Assembly: GCA_021791615.1 (NCBI GenBank)
Contig: JAJYWG010000005.1
Location: forward strand, 1-54,338
Direction of reading: 5' to 3'
DNA from: Actinomycetes bacterium
GTDB taxonomy: Bacteria; Actinomycetota; Acidimicrobiia; Acidimicrobiales; RAAP-2
Length of the DNA stretch: 54,338 nucleotides
Positions within the stretch are counted from its first letter, which is position 1; each line of letters starts with the position of its first letter. Position numbers and translations under genes: made by a program. Below are positions 1-9,604 of this stretch, in pieces. The notes below the pieces were generated by a model. That model saw only the letters and a program-made list of their open reading frames with translations. It made no database searches and was not told the DNA's origin.

Positions 1-306
1 TTCTACCGCGACTTCGCTTCTGGAGCGATGATCGAAAACATCGTCCGTCGGGCCAAGAAGCTCGCCATCAAGCGGGAGATCGCCGGCGAGGGAAGAGGGA
101 TCCGCACCCAGGACCTCCTCGAGTCGATCCGCCAGGAGTACAAGGAGAACGAGGACCTGCCCAACACCACCAACCCCGACGACTGGGCCAGGATCTCAGG
201 CAAGAAGGGCGAGCGCATCGTCTACGTGCGGACCCTCCTGAGCGAGGACCGCGACGTGACCGGGGGTCGGGCAATCGAACGAGTCGGCACCGGTCAGTAC
301 CTCTGA
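1..306 (+). CDS. mpa: Proteasome-associated AAA ATPase (ARC/Mpa), C-terminal part
   Basis: This is the last 101 residues of the hexameric ring ATPase that unfolds pupylated proteins and feeds them into the 20S proteasome; the gene begins outside the window. The visible part has the helical small domain (motif [20 protein letters not shown]) and a conserved tail ending in GQYL. The C-terminal Gln-Tyr-Leu is the family's proteasome-docking tail, which inserts into pockets of the PrcA ring to open the gate. The gene is followed after about 80 bp by dop, pup, prcB, prcA and pafA, which confirms the assignment. The AAA Walker motifs and the coiled coil that binds Pup lie upstream and cannot be checked here. 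Confidence 0.95.
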   Translation, partial: FYRDFASGAMIENIVRRAKKLAIKREIAGEGRGIRTQDLLESIRQEYKENEDLPNTTNPDDWARISGKKGERIVYVRTLLSEDRDVTGGRAIERVGTGQYL

Positions 307-375
307 GCCGCGGCGGAGCCGACCAGTGGCCGTCGGGTCCCTGGCAATGCCGAGGTCCGCCCGGGGACCAGCAGG

Positions 376-381
376 TAGGGT
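376..381 (+). promoter_or_regulatory. Candidate -10 box of dop (leaderless)
   Basis: TAGGGT ends 6 nt before the GTG start of dop, a spacing that would place transcription initiation at or next to the start codon. No clear -35 element and no Shine-Dalgarno sequence is visible. The same arrangement precedes several other genes in the window, which strengthens the call. Confidence 0.4.
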
Positions 382-387
382 CGGTGC

Positions 388-1878
388 GTGGCGACCCAGC
401 GGGTGTACGGGATCGAGACCGAGTACGGGATCCACCGTGCCGGACCTGACTCGAACCCCATCGCGGCGTCTTCGATGCTCGTGAACGCCTACACTGCGCA
501 CGTCGATCGACGGATCGACTGGGACTTCGAGGACGAGACCCCCGGTAACGACGCTCGCGGTGTCGCCCGGGAAGGGGCGATGCCGCCGATGGTCGAGACC
601 CACCTGGCCAACACGGTCCTCACCAACGGCGCCCGCTTCTACGTGGACCATGCGCACCCGGAGTACTCCTCGCCCGAGTGCTCCGACCCGCTACAGCTCC
701 TCTTGTACGACAAGGCGGGCGAAGAGGTGCTGCGGCGATCCATGCGGGCCGTGGCGAACCTGTTCCCCGATGGTCCCGCGGTCGTCGTGTACAAGAACAA
801 CTCCGACGGCAAGGGGAACTCCTACGGCTGCCACGAGAACTACCTCATGGACCGCAGCATCCCGTTCGCCACAGTCATCGACGGCGTCGTGCCCCACTTC
901 GTCTCGCGCCAGATCTTCTGCGGCGCCGGCAAAGTCGGCGTCGAGACCGATGCACTCGACCCCGACGAGGTCGTGTTCCAGATCAGCCAGCGTGCGGAGT
1001 TCATCGAGGAGATCGTCGGGCTGGAGACGACCCTCAAACGGCCGATCGTGAACACCCGGGACGAGCCGCACGCGGACCCGGCGCGGTATCGCCGACTCCA
1101 CGTCATCATCGGCGATGCCAATCTCTCGGACGTGGCCACCTACTTGAAGGTAGGGACGACCGCGATCGTCCTGTCGATGATCGAAGATGGCGTCCGGCCC
1201 CCTCGAGAGCTCACGCTGGCCGATCCGGTGCGCGCTGTGCACCTCGTCTCGGCCGATCTCGCCCTCTCCTGCCCCTTGACCCTGGCCGACGGGAGCACGG
1301 CGACGGCCCTCGAGATCCAGTGGGAGCTGCTCACCGCGGCCCGCAAGCACGCAGAAGAGCATGGGCTCGCGTCCGTCGGTCCCGAGCCGGTCGGCACCGA
1401 CGTCCTGGACCGCTGGGAGTCCGTGCTCCACGGCCTCGAGACCGACCCCGCATCCCTCTCGCGGGAGCTCGACTGGGTGGCCAAGCACCAGCTCATCGAC
1501 GCCTATCGCGCGCGCCACGGCTGCGGCTGGGACGACCACCGCCTGGCGGCGATGGACCTCCAGTACCACGACCTGCGCCCCGAACGCTCGCTGTTCTCGC
1601 GCCTGGGCATGGTCCGCCTCGTCGACGACGACGCGGTGGCCAGAGCGGTCACCGAGCCCCCCAGGACCACCAGGGCGTGGTTCCGGGGGCAGTGCCTGGC
1701 CCGATGGCCCGACTCGGTCGTGGCTGCCAACTGGGACTCCCTCGTCTTCGACCTGGGGACCGATCCCCTACGGCGGGTCCCTATGATGGACCCTCTGAAG
1801 GGAACGGCCGGCCATACCGAGGTACTCCTGGAGGAGAGCGTCGGACCTGCCGATCTCCTCCAACGCTTGAGCGGGTGA
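388..1878 (+). CDS. dop: Deamidase/depupylase Dop
   Basis: Dop converts the C-terminal Gln of Pup to Glu so that PafA can ligate it, and also removes Pup from substrates. The 496-residue protein belongs to the carboxylate-amine ligase fold shared with PafA. It has the nucleotide-binding start GIETEYG near residues 8-14 and the active-site segment ARFYVDHAHPEYSSPEC, whose Asp is the catalytic residue. Between these lies an insertion of about 40 residues (roughly 36-80) that the paralogue PafA in this cluster lacks. This Dop loop is the known feature separating the two enzymes. Later conserved blocks include SYGCHENYL and NTRDEPHAD. The GTG start is 6 nt after a TAGGGT box. Pup in this window ends in GGQ, so Dop is required here. 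Confidence 0.95.
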   Translation: MATQRVYGIETEYGIHRAGPDSNPIAASSMLVNAYTAHVDRRIDWDFEDETPGNDARGVAREGAMPPMVETHLANTVLTNGARFYVDHAHPEYSSPECSDPLQLLLYDKAGEEVLRRSMRAVANLFPDGPAVVVYKNNSDGKGNSYGCHENYLMDRSIPFATVIDGVVPHFVSRQIFCGAGKVGVETDALDPDEVVFQISQRAEFIEEIVGLETTLKRPIVNTRDEPHADPARYRRLHVIIGDANLSDVATYLKVGTTAIVLSMIEDGVRPPRELTLADPVRAVHLVSADLALSCPLTLADGSTATALEIQWELLTAARKHAEEHGLASVGPEPVGTDVLDRWESVLHGLETDPASLSRELDWVAKHQLIDAYRARHGCGWDDHRLAAMDLQYHDLRPERSLFSRLGMVRLVDDDAVARAVTEPPRTTRAWFRGQCLARWPDSVVAANWDSLVFDLGTDPLRRVPMMDPLKGTAGHTEVLLEESVGPADLLQRLSG

Positions 1879-1944
1879 GCGAGTGCACGACCTGAACAAG
1901 GCGCCGGCGAAGGTCGGCCGAGGGGCACGACAAGGGGACTGAGA

Positions 1945-2139
1945 ATGCCGGAGCGAGAGCAGAAGCGCAAGAGTGGTCAGGGGCGGACCGAGGACGAGAT
2001 CGTCGAGACGCCGCCTGCCCAAGACAAAGGGGAGCGCTTGAAGGCCGACCTCCAGGACCTCCTCGACGAGATCGACGAGGTCCTGGAGGACAACGCCGAG
2101 GAGTTCGTGCGCAACTATGTCCAGAAGGGCGGCCAGTAG
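1945..2139 (+). CDS. pup: Prokaryotic ubiquitin-like protein Pup
   Basis: Pup is the small, intrinsically disordered tag attached through its C-terminal residue to lysines of proteasome substrates. The product is 64 residues, the usual size, highly charged, with the helical ARC-binding segment LKADLQDLLDEIDEVLEDN and the C-terminal block FVRNYVQKGGQ. It ends in Gly-Gly-Gln, the form that must be deamidated by Dop before ligation. A Shine-Dalgarno-like AAGGGGA precedes the ATG. It lies between dop and prcB with only 6 nt before the next start, so the three are probably one transcript. Confidence 0.97.
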   Translation: MPEREQKRKSGQGRTEDEIVETPPAQDKGERLKADLQDLLDEIDEVLEDNAEEFVRNYVQKGGQ

Positions 2140-2145
2140 CCGCCT

Positions 2146-2994
2146 GTGGCACTTCCGATCTTCCCCCCGACCGAGGATCCCGGACCCGACTTCGCCAGCT
2201 TGCTGCGGCGCGCGGGTGTGCCGGCGGTGCCGGCCGAAGCACCCGCATCGGTGCGGCACGCGACGACGGTCCTGGCGCTGCGTTTCACCGATGGAGTCGT
2301 CATGGCCGGCGACCGCAGGGCCACCGAGGGGCACTCCATCGCACACCGAGAGATGGAAAAGGTCTTCCCGGCTGATCGGTACTCTGCTGTGGCGATTGCC
2401 GGAGCGGCCGGATTTGCGGTCGAGATGGTCCGCTTGTTCCAAGTGCAGCTCGAGCACTACGAGAAAGTGGAAGGGGTCGCGCTCAGTTTGGAGGGCAAGG
2501 CGAACCAGCTCGCCCAGATGGTCCGCCAGCACCTGCCGCTGGCCATGCAGGGGATGGCCGTCGTGCCGCTCTTCGCCGGGTACGACCTTCGGCGCCGCAT
2601 CGGCCGGATCTTCACCTACGACGTGACCGGCGGGCACTTCGAAGAGGCGGACTTCCAGGCCACCGGGTCGGGCGGCCGCGACGCTCGTACCACGGTGAAA
2701 CTGGGCTACCGCGACGGCCTCAGCCGTGACGAGGCAGTGGAACTGGCAGTCCAAGCTCTCTACGAGGCAGCCGACGAGGACGCCGGGACCGGAGGTCCCG
2801 ACGTGGTGCGAGGGATCTACCCGATCGTGGCCGTCGTGACCGAGGACGGGTACGCAGCACTCCCTGAGGCGGAAGTCGCCCAACGCTTCGCCTCGCTCAT
2901 CGAGCGGCGCCGGGCTGCCCGCCAGACCGCCGCGGCGGGCTCGGGTGGCACTGGGACGGGCACTGGGACTGGGACGGGAGGTCACGCGCCGTGA
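2146..2994 (+). CDS. prcB: 20S proteasome beta subunit
   Basis: This is the catalytic beta subunit of the 20S core, an N-terminal nucleophile hydrolase. The 282-residue precursor has a propeptide of about 39 residues, and processing before Thr40 (HA|TTVLAL) would free the catalytic threonine. The following block [11 protein letters not shown] is the family's conserved beta-strand region, and EKVF holds the expected catalytic lysine position. The tail after about residue 262 is a low-complexity Gly-Thr run made by a short DNA repeat and is unlikely to be part of the fold. The GTG start is 6 nt after the pup stop, and the end overlaps prcA by GTGA, so the two subunits are translationally coupled. 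Confidence 0.95.
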   Translation: MALPIFPPTEDPGPDFASLLRRAGVPAVPAEAPASVRHATTVLALRFTDGVVMAGDRRATEGHSIAHREMEKVFPADRYSAVAIAGAAGFAVEMVRLFQVQLEHYEKVEGVALSLEGKANQLAQMVRQHLPLAMQGMAVVPLFAGYDLRRRIGRIFTYDVTGGHFEEADFQATGSGGRDARTTVKLGYRDGLSRDEAVELAVQALYEAADEDAGTGGPDVVRGIYPIVAVVTEDGYAALPEAEVAQRFASLIERRRAARQTAAAGSGGTGTGTGTGTGGHAP

Positions 2995-3758
2995 CGATGC
3001 CCTACTACGTCGCGCCCGAGCAGGTCATGAAGGACCGGGCCGAGTACGCCCAGAAGGGCATTGCGCGCGGCCGATCCCTGGTGGCGACCTTGTACGTGGA
3101 CGGCATCCTGATCGTGGCCGACAACCCGTCTCACTCGCTCCACAAGATCAGCGAGATCTACGACCGGATCGCCTTCGCCGGGGTGGGGAAGTACAACGAG
3201 TACGACCAGCTCCGGGTGGCCGGTGTCCGCCACGCGGACACCAAGGGCTTCACGTTCAGCCGGGAGGACGTCGACGCCCGCTCTTTGGCGAACCTCTATG
3301 CCCAGTTCCTCGGCAACGTGTTCACCCACGAGATGAAGCCGCTCGAGGTGGAGATCCTCGTGGCCGAGCTGGGGGACGACGGCCGGCCCGATCAGCTGTA
3401 CCACATCGCCTACGAGGGCACGATCACCGACGAGGAGGACTTCGCGGTGCTCGGCGGAGACGCCGAGACCATCGCCGAGCGAATGCGCGACGACTGGAGC
3501 GGTGGGCGCGAGCTCTCCGACGCGCTCCGGACCGCGGTGCGCGCGCTCGGTGGTCCCGAGCGGTCTTTCGACCCCGGCGACCTCGAGGTGGCGGTGCTGA
3601 GTCGAACGAATGGCCGCCGGGCGTTCCGTCGCATCAACGGTGCCGACATCGCCGGCCTCCTGGCCCCCGACGGAGCGACGACGGACTCAGTTGGGAGTGC
3701 GGGCGCCGTGCCCAGCACGCCCGCCGAGCCGAAGGAGGGCGAGGCACCCGGCGACTGA
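2991..3758 (+). CDS. prcA: 20S proteasome alpha subunit
   Basis: This is the structural outer-ring subunit that gates the chamber and receives the ARC ATPase tail. The 255-residue protein starts [20 protein letters not shown], closely resembling other actinobacterial PrcA N termini that form the gate. It continues with [20 protein letters not shown] and [20 protein letters not shown]. No catalytic N-terminal Thr is present, as expected for alpha. The GTG overlaps the prcB stop; an ATG two codons later is an alternative start. The last 35 or so residues are Pro/Ala/Gly-rich and probably disordered. Confidence 0.95.
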   Translation: MTMPYYVAPEQVMKDRAEYAQKGIARGRSLVATLYVDGILIVADNPSHSLHKISEIYDRIAFAGVGKYNEYDQLRVAGVRHADTKGFTFSREDVDARSLANLYAQFLGNVFTHEMKPLEVEILVAELGDDGRPDQLYHIAYEGTITDEEDFAVLGGDAETIAERMRDDWSGGRELSDALRTAVRALGGPERSFDPGDLEVAVLSRTNGRRAFRRINGADIAGLLAPDGATTDSVGSAGAVPSTPAEPKEGEAPGD

Positions 3759-3783
3759 ACGCTTCGCCCTCCCGGGACGGCGC

Positions 3784-3789
3784 TACCGT
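3784..3789 (+). promoter_or_regulatory. Candidate -10 box of pafA
   Basis: TACCGT is separated by 7 nt from the GTG at 3797, fitting a leaderless start. This box favours 3797 over the GTG at 3788, which lies inside the box. Confidence 0.35.
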
Positions 3790-3796
3790 GACAGAC

Positions 3797-5155
3797 GTGC
3801 AGCGTCGCATATTCGGCCTCGAGAACGAGTACGGGGTGACCTTCACCCTGCGAGGCCAGCGTCGGCTCAGCCCGGACGAAGTGGCGCGCTACCTCTTCCG
3901 CAGGGTGGTGAGCTGGGGTCGCTCGTCGAACGTCTTCTTGGAGAACGGCGCGAGGCTGTACCTCGACGTCGGGAGCCATCCCGAGTACGCCACGCCCGAG
4001 TGCGACAGGGTGGGCGACCTGGTGACCCACGACAAAGCCGGCGAGTGGATCCTCACCCAGCTCGTCGCCGGCGCGCAATCCCGGCTGCGCGACGAAGGGA
4101 TCAGAGGCGATGTCTACCTCTTCAAGAACAACACCGATTCTGCCGGCAACTCCTACGGCTGCCACGAGAACTACCTCACCGAGCGCAGCGACGACTTCAA
4201 CCGCTACGCGGAAGTCCTCATCCCGTTCCTCGTGAGCCGCCAGATCTACGCCGGCGCAGGCAAGGTCCTCCACACTGCGAGGGGAACGATCTTCTCTTTG
4301 AGCCAGCGAGCCGAGCACATATGGGAAGGAATCTCCTCGGCGACCACTCGCAGCCGCCCGATCATCAACACGAGAGACGAGCCGCACGCCGATGCCGAGA
4401 AGTACCGCCGCCTGCACGTGATCGTCGGAGACTCCAACATGAGCGAGTACGCCACCTTCCTCAAGGTAGGTGCCACGAGCCTCCTGTTGTCGATGCTCGA
4501 AGACCCCTCGACGGTGCTGCGGGATCTCACCTTGGAGAACCCGATCCGGGCGATCCGCGAGATCAGCCACGACATCACCGGGCAGCGTCGTGTCCGCTTG
4601 GCCAACGGCCGCGAAGTACGTGCCCTCGACATCCAGAGCGAGTACCTCGAACGCGCGTTGCGCTTCCGCGATCGCCAGGGGATCGGCCCCGACGAGGACC
4701 GGGCCCTCGACATGTGGGAGCACTGCTTGAAGGGCCTCGAGTCCGATCCGATGTCCCTGTGGCGCGAGTGCGACTGGGTGGCGAAGTACCGGCTGGTAGA
4801 GGCCACGGCCAACAGGCACGACATCCCTATGACCCACCCCAAGATCGCGATGATCGACCTCGCGTACCACGACGTGGATCGCTCCCGTGGCCTCTACTAC
4901 CGCCTCCAGCGACGCGACCAGGTGGAGCGCACCACGACCGACGCGGCGATTGCGTCGGCCATGACCCAGCCACCCCAGACCACCCGGGCCAGGCTTCGCG
5001 GAGGGTTCGTGAGCCGCGCCAAGGAGCGCCGGCGGGACTTCACGGTGGACTGGGTCCATTTGAAGCTGAACGACCAGGCCCAGCGCACCGTCCTCCTGAA
5101 GGATCCCTTCAAGTCCCACGACGAGCGGGTCGAGCGGCTGATCGCTTCTCTTTGA
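3797..5155 (+). CDS. pafA: Pup-protein ligase PafA
   Basis: PafA uses ATP to activate the C-terminal glutamate of deamidated Pup and joins it to substrate lysines. From the GTG at 3797 the protein is 452 residues, the typical family length, and begins [13 protein letters not shown]. The segment [18 protein letters not shown] carries the catalytic Asp, and [10 protein letters not shown] and [18 protein letters not shown] are shared with Dop. It lacks the Dop loop. A GTG at 3788, with a weak GGGACGG upstream, would add three residues. The reading frame stays open far upstream across prcA, but that extension has no family similarity and is rejected. It is the last gene of the proteasome cluster; pafB and pafC do not follow. 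Confidence 0.95.
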   Translation: MQRRIFGLENEYGVTFTLRGQRRLSPDEVARYLFRRVVSWGRSSNVFLENGARLYLDVGSHPEYATPECDRVGDLVTHDKAGEWILTQLVAGAQSRLRDEGIRGDVYLFKNNTDSAGNSYGCHENYLTERSDDFNRYAEVLIPFLVSRQIYAGAGKVLHTARGTIFSLSQRAEHIWEGISSATTRSRPIINTRDEPHADAEKYRRLHVIVGDSNMSEYATFLKVGATSLLLSMLEDPSTVLRDLTLENPIRAIREISHDITGQRRVRLANGREVRALDIQSEYLERALRFRDRQGIGPDEDRALDMWEHCLKGLESDPMSLWRECDWVAKYRLVEATANRHDIPMTHPKIAMIDLAYHDVDRSRGLYYRLQRRDQVERTTTDAAIASAMTQPPQTTRARLRGGFVSRAKERRRDFTVDWVHLKLNDQAQRTVLLKDPFKSHDERVERLIASL

Positions 5156-5180
5156 GAACCTCGGCTAGGGTTTGGCCCTC

Positions 5181-5903
5181 GTGCCCCCCGACAGCCCCGA
5201 GAACGGCCCGGGCCCCGTGGAGTCCCACGACCCGACGGCGGCCGACCCGCAAGATGAGACGCCTGTGACCAGCGAGCGAGGCGGTAGCGGGCAAAGCCCG
5301 TCGCGACCATCGGGACCAGGATCATCGGCCCGCGCCGATCGAGCGGCGCCGGCCACCAAGCGCCGCCGCTCTCGCCGGTGGATGGTCGAGTGGGCCGTGG
5401 TGGTCCTCTTGGCCCTGGTCGTGGCGGTGGTGGTCCGGACGTACGTCTTCCAGACCTTCTACATCCCGTCAGGATCCATGGAGCCCACGCTGATGATCGG
5501 CGACCGGATCATCGTCGACAAGCTCGCTTTCGATTTCCACCCGGTTGAGCGAGGGGACATCGTCGTGTTCCGGCGCCCTCCCGGTGAGCGCCGCGAATGC
5601 GCAGGGCCCGAAGTGACAGACCTGGTGAAAAGGGTGATCGGCCTGCCCACAGAGACCATCTCGGCCCGTGGCGGCAAGGTGTACATCACAGGCAAGCCGC
5701 TCGCAGAGCCGTGGTTGCCTGCCCAGTACGCCTACACGGCTCCCTTCGGCCCGGTCAAGATCCCCAAGGGCGACTACTTCATGATGGGGGACCACCGCAC
5801 AAACTCCTGCGACAGCCGCTACTGGGGCCCGCTACCCAGCTCCTATATCGTCGGGGAGGTCGTCATGCGAATCTGGCCACCCAGCCGCATCCATATCTTC
5901 TGA
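5181..5903 (+). CDS. lepB: Signal peptidase I
   Basis: This membrane serine protease removes signal peptides from exported proteins. The 240-residue product has a disordered, Pro/Ser-rich cytoplasmic N terminus of about 65 residues and one membrane segment (EWAVVVLLALVVAVVV). Then comes the catalytic box IPSGSMEPTL with Ser99 as nucleophile, and VKRVIGLP with Lys150 as general base. The C-terminal box GDYFMMGDHRTNSCDSRYWG completes the family signature. The GTG lies 9 nt after a TAGGGT box; an in-frame TTG three codons earlier is less likely. Its position between pafA and tatA/tatC puts it with other protein-export genes. Confidence 0.93.
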   Translation: MPPDSPENGPGPVESHDPTAADPQDETPVTSERGGSGQSPSRPSGPGSSARADRAAPATKRRRSRRWMVEWAVVVLLALVVAVVVRTYVFQTFYIPSGSMEPTLMIGDRIIVDKLAFDFHPVERGDIVVFRRPPGERRECAGPEVTDLVKRVIGLPTETISARGGKVYITGKPLAEPWLPAQYAYTAPFGPVKIPKGDYFMMGDHRTNSCDSRYWGPLPSSYIVGEVVMRIWPPSRIHIF

Positions 5904-5927
5904 AGCCGGGAGAGCCGCGCCCTTCGG

Positions 5928-5933
5928 TAGGAT
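5928..5933 (+). promoter_or_regulatory. Candidate -10 box of tatA
   Basis: TAGGAT ends 7 nt before the ATG of the tatA-type gene, with no Shine-Dalgarno sequence between, fitting a leaderless transcript. No convincing -35 is visible. Confidence 0.4.
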
Positions 5934-5940
5934 CGCGAAC

Positions 5941-6510
5941 ATGCTGGACCTCACACCGGTCAAGCTCCTCATCCTCTTCATCGTGGTCATGGTCCTGGTC
6001 GGGCCGGACAAGCTCCCTCAGGTCGCCAGACAGCTCGGCAGCGGCTGGCGCAAGCTCCAGGAGTACCGCGACCGGGTCGACCAGGAGGTGCGCCAGAACA
6101 TCCCCGACCTCCCCTCCTCCCAGGAGATCGTCCGCTTTGCCCGTTCGCCGATCGCACTGCTCAACCAGCTCGCCAGCACGGCAGCCACTCCCGAGCTGGT
6201 GCCCGACCCCGGTGATCTGGAACCTCGGGCCGACGCCGGATCCTGGCCTGCCGATCCAGCGGATCCCGCCGTCCGTGGCAACCCCGCGGACCCCCCGGAC
6301 CCCTCAGTCTCCACGGACCCCCCGGACCTTACGGGCCGTGGTCGACGCACTGCCACTGCAGTCACCTCCGAGCCGCTCTCCGCGCCCCTTCGCAACAACA
6401 CCGGTGCGGCCGGCCGGAAGGCCGGTACGGGCGGCCGCGCAACGCCTTCGGCAGCGCGGGACTCCGCTTCGGCCGGGTCGTGGCCCCCTGACGACCCGAG
6501 CATGAACTGA
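5941..6510 (+). CDS. tatA: Twin-arginine translocase subunit, TatA/TatB type
   Basis: This is a component of the Tat system that exports folded proteins. The N terminus has a single short membrane helix (about residues 8-21), then the hinge GPDKLP and an amphipathic helix (QVARQLGSGWRKLQEYR), the TatA/TatB signature. At 189 residues it is longer than typical TatA and closer to TatB. The C-terminal half is a disordered Pro/Asp/Thr-rich tail. The next gene, tatC, begins directly after its stop codon. I cannot distinguish TatA from TatB function from this sequence, and no second copy is present in the window. Confidence 0.85.
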   Translation: MLDLTPVKLLILFIVVMVLVGPDKLPQVARQLGSGWRKLQEYRDRVDQEVRQNIPDLPSSQEIVRFARSPIALLNQLASTAATPELVPDPGDLEPRADAGSWPADPADPAVRGNPADPPDPSVSTDPPDLTGRGRRTATAVTSEPLSAPLRNNTGAAGRKAGTGGRATPSAARDSASAGSWPPDDPSMN

Positions 6511-7257
6511 GTGCCGATCCCAGTGGTGGGGCGCAAGCGCGGGCCAAGTCCCGACGCCATGACGCTGGCCGAGCATCTGGCCGAGCTTCGGCACCGGCTG
6601 ATCGTCTCGGTCGTCGCGTTCGTGATCGCAGGGACGGTGGCCGCCGTCTTCTACAACTGGTTCCTCGGAGTGCTCCAGCACCCCTACTGCCATGTCCGCC
6701 CGCACAACTGCCGCTTCTATGTGACCGGACCGCTCGACCCGCTCAGCCTGCGCGTCGAAATGGCGGCGTTCGGGGGGCTCGTCCTCGCCTCGCCCGTGAT
6801 CCTCTGGCAGATGTGGCGGTTCATCACCCCGGGCTTGCGTGACAAGGAGCGCCGGTATGTCATCCCCTTCGTCCTGGCCTCGCTCGTGCTGTTCTTGGCC
6901 GGCTGTGCCACCGCGTACTTCATCTTTCCCCACGCACTGCAATTCCTCATCGACGTGGGAGGTCCGCGGCTGTTCGAGATCCTGAGCCCCAACAGCTACC
7001 TCAGCCTGATCCTGCTGATGATGGCCCTCTTCGGCCTGTCGTTCGAATTCCCGGTGGTGCTCGTCGCCTTGGAGCTGGTCCGCGTTGTCACGCCGGCCCA
7101 GCTCCTGCACTGGTGGCGGTGGTCGGTGATCGCGATCACGGCGGGAGCGGCCATCTTCACGCCCAGCTCCGACCCGTTCTCAATGCTGGCGCTCGCCGTC
7201 CCGCTCGTCGTGTTCTACTTCGCCGCCATCGGCATCGGGAAGCTCCTCGGTCGGTGA
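6511..7257 (+). CDS. tatC: Twin-arginine translocase subunit TatC
   Basis: TatC is the polytopic receptor that recognises twin-arginine signal peptides. The 248-residue protein begins with the cytoplasmic signature LAEHLAELRHRLI and shows about six membrane segments, including VSVVAFVIAGTVAAVF, a segment after RRYVIPFVLAS, and the terminal ALAVPLVVFYFAAIGIG. The GTG start directly abuts the tatA stop. The end overlaps the helicase start by GTGA, so the export genes and the helicase appear to be co-translated. The tatA-tatC-helY order matches mycobacteria. Confidence 0.95.
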   Translation: MPIPVVGRKRGPSPDAMTLAEHLAELRHRLIVSVVAFVIAGTVAAVFYNWFLGVLQHPYCHVRPHNCRFYVTGPLDPLSLRVEMAAFGGLVLASPVILWQMWRFITPGLRDKERRYVIPFVLASLVLFLAGCATAYFIFPHALQFLIDVGGPRLFEILSPNSYLSLILLMMALFGLSFEFPVVLVALELVRVVTPAQLLHWWRWSVIAITAGAAIFTPSSDPFSMLALAVPLVVFYFAAIGIGKLLGR

Positions 7258-9512
7258 CCACCCCGTCGCGGAGCCTGGTCCGCACGAAGTTCGAGTCCGG
7301 CCTTTCCTTCGCACCGGACCGCTTTCAGACCGAGGCGATGGACGCGTTGGACGGCGGCGGATCGGTGCTCGTGTCAGCCCCGACGGGCGCGGGAAAGACG
7401 CTGGTAGCCGGCTACGCCGTCCAGCGTGCCCTTTCGGCTGGAGGCAAGGCGTTCTATACGACTCCGCTCAAGGCGCTCTCCAACCAGAAGTTCGCCGAGC
7501 TCGTCGGGGATCACGGCTCGCGCCTCGTGGGGCTCTTGACCGGCGACTCCTCGATCAGGGCGGACGCGCCGATTGTGGTCATGACGACCGAGGTCCTCCG
7601 CAACATGCTGCTCGCCGGCTCGGACCTCCTCACCACACTCCATACCGTTGTCTTGGACGAGGTTCACTACCTCCAGGATCCCTACCGAGGCGGTGTGTGG
7701 GAGGAGGTGCTCGTGCTCAGCCCGCCGGGCGTGGTCTTCGCCTGCCTCTCGGCGACGGTGGGGAACGCCGCCGAGCTGGGTGGGTGGCTGGCGTCGGTGC
7801 GCGGACCGACCCATGTCGTCGTCGAGCGCAGGAGGCCCGTCACCCTCCGGCACCACATGGCGATTGCCGACGTCCGCTCGACACGCGATGCCGACATCAC
7901 GTTCTTGCCGCTGCTCGACGGGATGCGGCCGTCAGCCAGCGGTCTGCGCGTCGACCAGATCGCGCGCCGGGCTCTCCGCCGGGGACCCGGGTCCCGGAGC
8001 TGGCGCAATGGTCACAAAGAGGCGCCGAGCCTCCCGTTCCGCACGCCACGCCGCAGCGAACTGCTCGTCGCCCTCCACGATGCCGATCGGCTCCCGGCGA
8101 TCGTCTTCATCTTCAGCCGGGCTGCCTGCGACGATGCCGTCCGGCAATGCCGGCGTGACGGGCTGCGTTTCAACGACCGCGCCCAGCGGACCGTGATCCG
8201 CCGTATCGCCGAAGAGCACGTCTCGGCCCTCGACGACGACGATCTCGTCGTCCTCGGCTATCCCGAATGGCTCGAAGGGCTCGAAGCGGGCATCGCCTCA
8301 CACCATGCCGGGCTGGTCCCGGCTTTCCGCGAGACGGTGGAAGCGTGCTTCGCCGCGGGCTTGCTCCAAGTTGTCTTCGCCACCGAGACCCTGTCGCTGG
8401 GCATCAACATGCCTGCCCGCTCAGTCGTGATCGAACGCTTCTCCAAGTACGGATCGGCGGGGCGTGCCATGCTGAGCTCGGGCGAGTACACCCAGCTCAC
8501 CGGTCGCGCCGGGCGGCGTGGACTGGACCCCGAAGGTCACGCGGTGGTCCTGTGGACGCCCGAGATGAGCGTGGCTGACGTCGCTCGGGTCGCGACTGCG
8601 CCGCCACCTGAGCTGAGATCGGCATTCCGGCCTACCTACAACCTCGCAGTGAACCTCATCCACCGGTTCGACCGCGCGACGGCCATCGCCTTGCTGCGGC
8701 GCTCGTTCGCACAGTGGCAGTACGCTGCTCGCGACGGTGTCCGGCAACAAGGCGCGACGAGCGCCGAGCCCAGCGATGTCGCGCTCCTCGGACCACCCCC
8801 TGCGAGCGGAGCGAGACCCAGCCACGACTTCTTGGTCGACCAGCTCGCCCGCCGGCTGGCGGTCCTCGAGGAGCTGCACTACGTCCGCGGGTGGGCGCTC
8901 ACCGACGCCGGCGTGCGGCTGTCGCGGGTGTACCACGACGCCGACCTGCTCGTGGCCGAGATCCTCGACGGCGACCTGCTCGCCGGTGCCGAGCCCTCGG
9001 TCATCGCCGGCGTCCTCTCGGCGCTGGTGTTCGAGCCCCGCCGGGCGCGCAAGCGCTTCGGGCACGCTCGCCGAACCTCGCCTGGCGCCACCCCCGGTGC
9101 GCGAAGGAAAACCAATGCGTCCGCAAGCTCCCGATTGGGAGCGGCTCGCCGAGCCGACCTCGACGAACGGATTGCCGCGATCGAAAAGCGCTCTGCCGTC
9201 CTGCGCGAGCTGGAGACGGTTCATCGGGTCCCGCCGCTGCGCCGTCCGGAGGGGGGCCTCGCGGGTGCCGTCACGTCGTGGGCGCGCGGTGCGCCTCTCC
9301 GGGTGGTACTCGACGTCGCCGCACTCGACGTCGGCGAAGTAGCCCCCGGAGACTTCGTCCGCATCGCCAAGCAGGTCGCGGACCTGGCCGACCAAGTCGC
9401 CCAGGCGAGCACGGACACCGCGATCGCCGCGGCGGCTGCCCAGTCGGCGAGGATGGTGCTGCGAGACGTCGTTGCCGCCGGAGCGCCTGGTGCCGGAGCC
9501 CTCGGCAGTTGA
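7254..9512 (+). CDS. helY: Ski2-like DEAD/DEVH-box helicase (HelY type)
   Basis: This is a superfamily 2 RNA/DNA helicase of the Ski2/Mtr4-like group, 752 residues from the GTG overlapping the tatC stop. Visible motifs are SAPTGAGKT (motif I, near residue 40), DEVHYL (motif II, near 135), SAT (motif III, near 165) and QLTGRAGRRG (motif VI, near 414). A C-terminal helical region (about 500-752) resembles the ratchet and arch parts of the family. The actinobacterial orthologue HelY sits next to tatC, as here. The substrate is not known; RNA processing is the usual inference for this family. The frame is open upstream inside tatC, but that part lacks similarity. Confidence 0.88.
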   Translation: MTTPSRSLVRTKFESGLSFAPDRFQTEAMDALDGGGSVLVSAPTGAGKTLVAGYAVQRALSAGGKAFYTTPLKALSNQKFAELVGDHGSRLVGLLTGDSSIRADAPIVVMTTEVLRNMLLAGSDLLTTLHTVVLDEVHYLQDPYRGGVWEEVLVLSPPGVVFACLSATVGNAAELGGWLASVRGPTHVVVERRRPVTLRHHMAIADVRSTRDADITFLPLLDGMRPSASGLRVDQIARRALRRGPGSRSWRNGHKEAPSLPFRTPRRSELLVALHDADRLPAIVFIFSRAACDDAVRQCRRDGLRFNDRAQRTVIRRIAEEHVSALDDDDLVVLGYPEWLEGLEAGIASHHAGLVPAFRETVEACFAAGLLQVVFATETLSLGINMPARSVVIERFSKYGSAGRAMLSSGEYTQLTGRAGRRGLDPEGHAVVLWTPEMSVADVARVATAPPPELRSAFRPTYNLAVNLIHRFDRATAIALLRRSFAQWQYAARDGVRQQGATSAEPSDVALLGPPPASGARPSHDFLVDQLARRLAVLEELHYVRGWALTDAGVRLSRVYHDADLLVAEILDGDLLAGAEPSVIAGVLSALVFEPRRARKRFGHARRTSPGATPGARRKTNASASSRLGAARRADLDERIAAIEKRSAVLRELETVHRVPPLRRPEGGLAGAVTSWARGAPLRVVLDVAALDVGEVAPGDFVRIAKQVADLADQVAQASTDTAIAAAAAQSARMVLRDVVAAGAPGAGALGS

Positions 9513-9604
9513 CGGAGCTGGGAGCATCGGCGCGGCCTTCCCCACCCTTCGGGAGCGGAGCATCCGCCACCGGGTCGTCCGCCCCGTTCTAATCTTGCTC
9601 GGGC

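Noticed and set aside
2945..3796. Long N-terminal extension of pafA overlapping prcB and prcA
   Set aside because: The frame is open only because of high GC. It has no similarity to the family, while PafA from 3797 has the exact expected length and N terminus.
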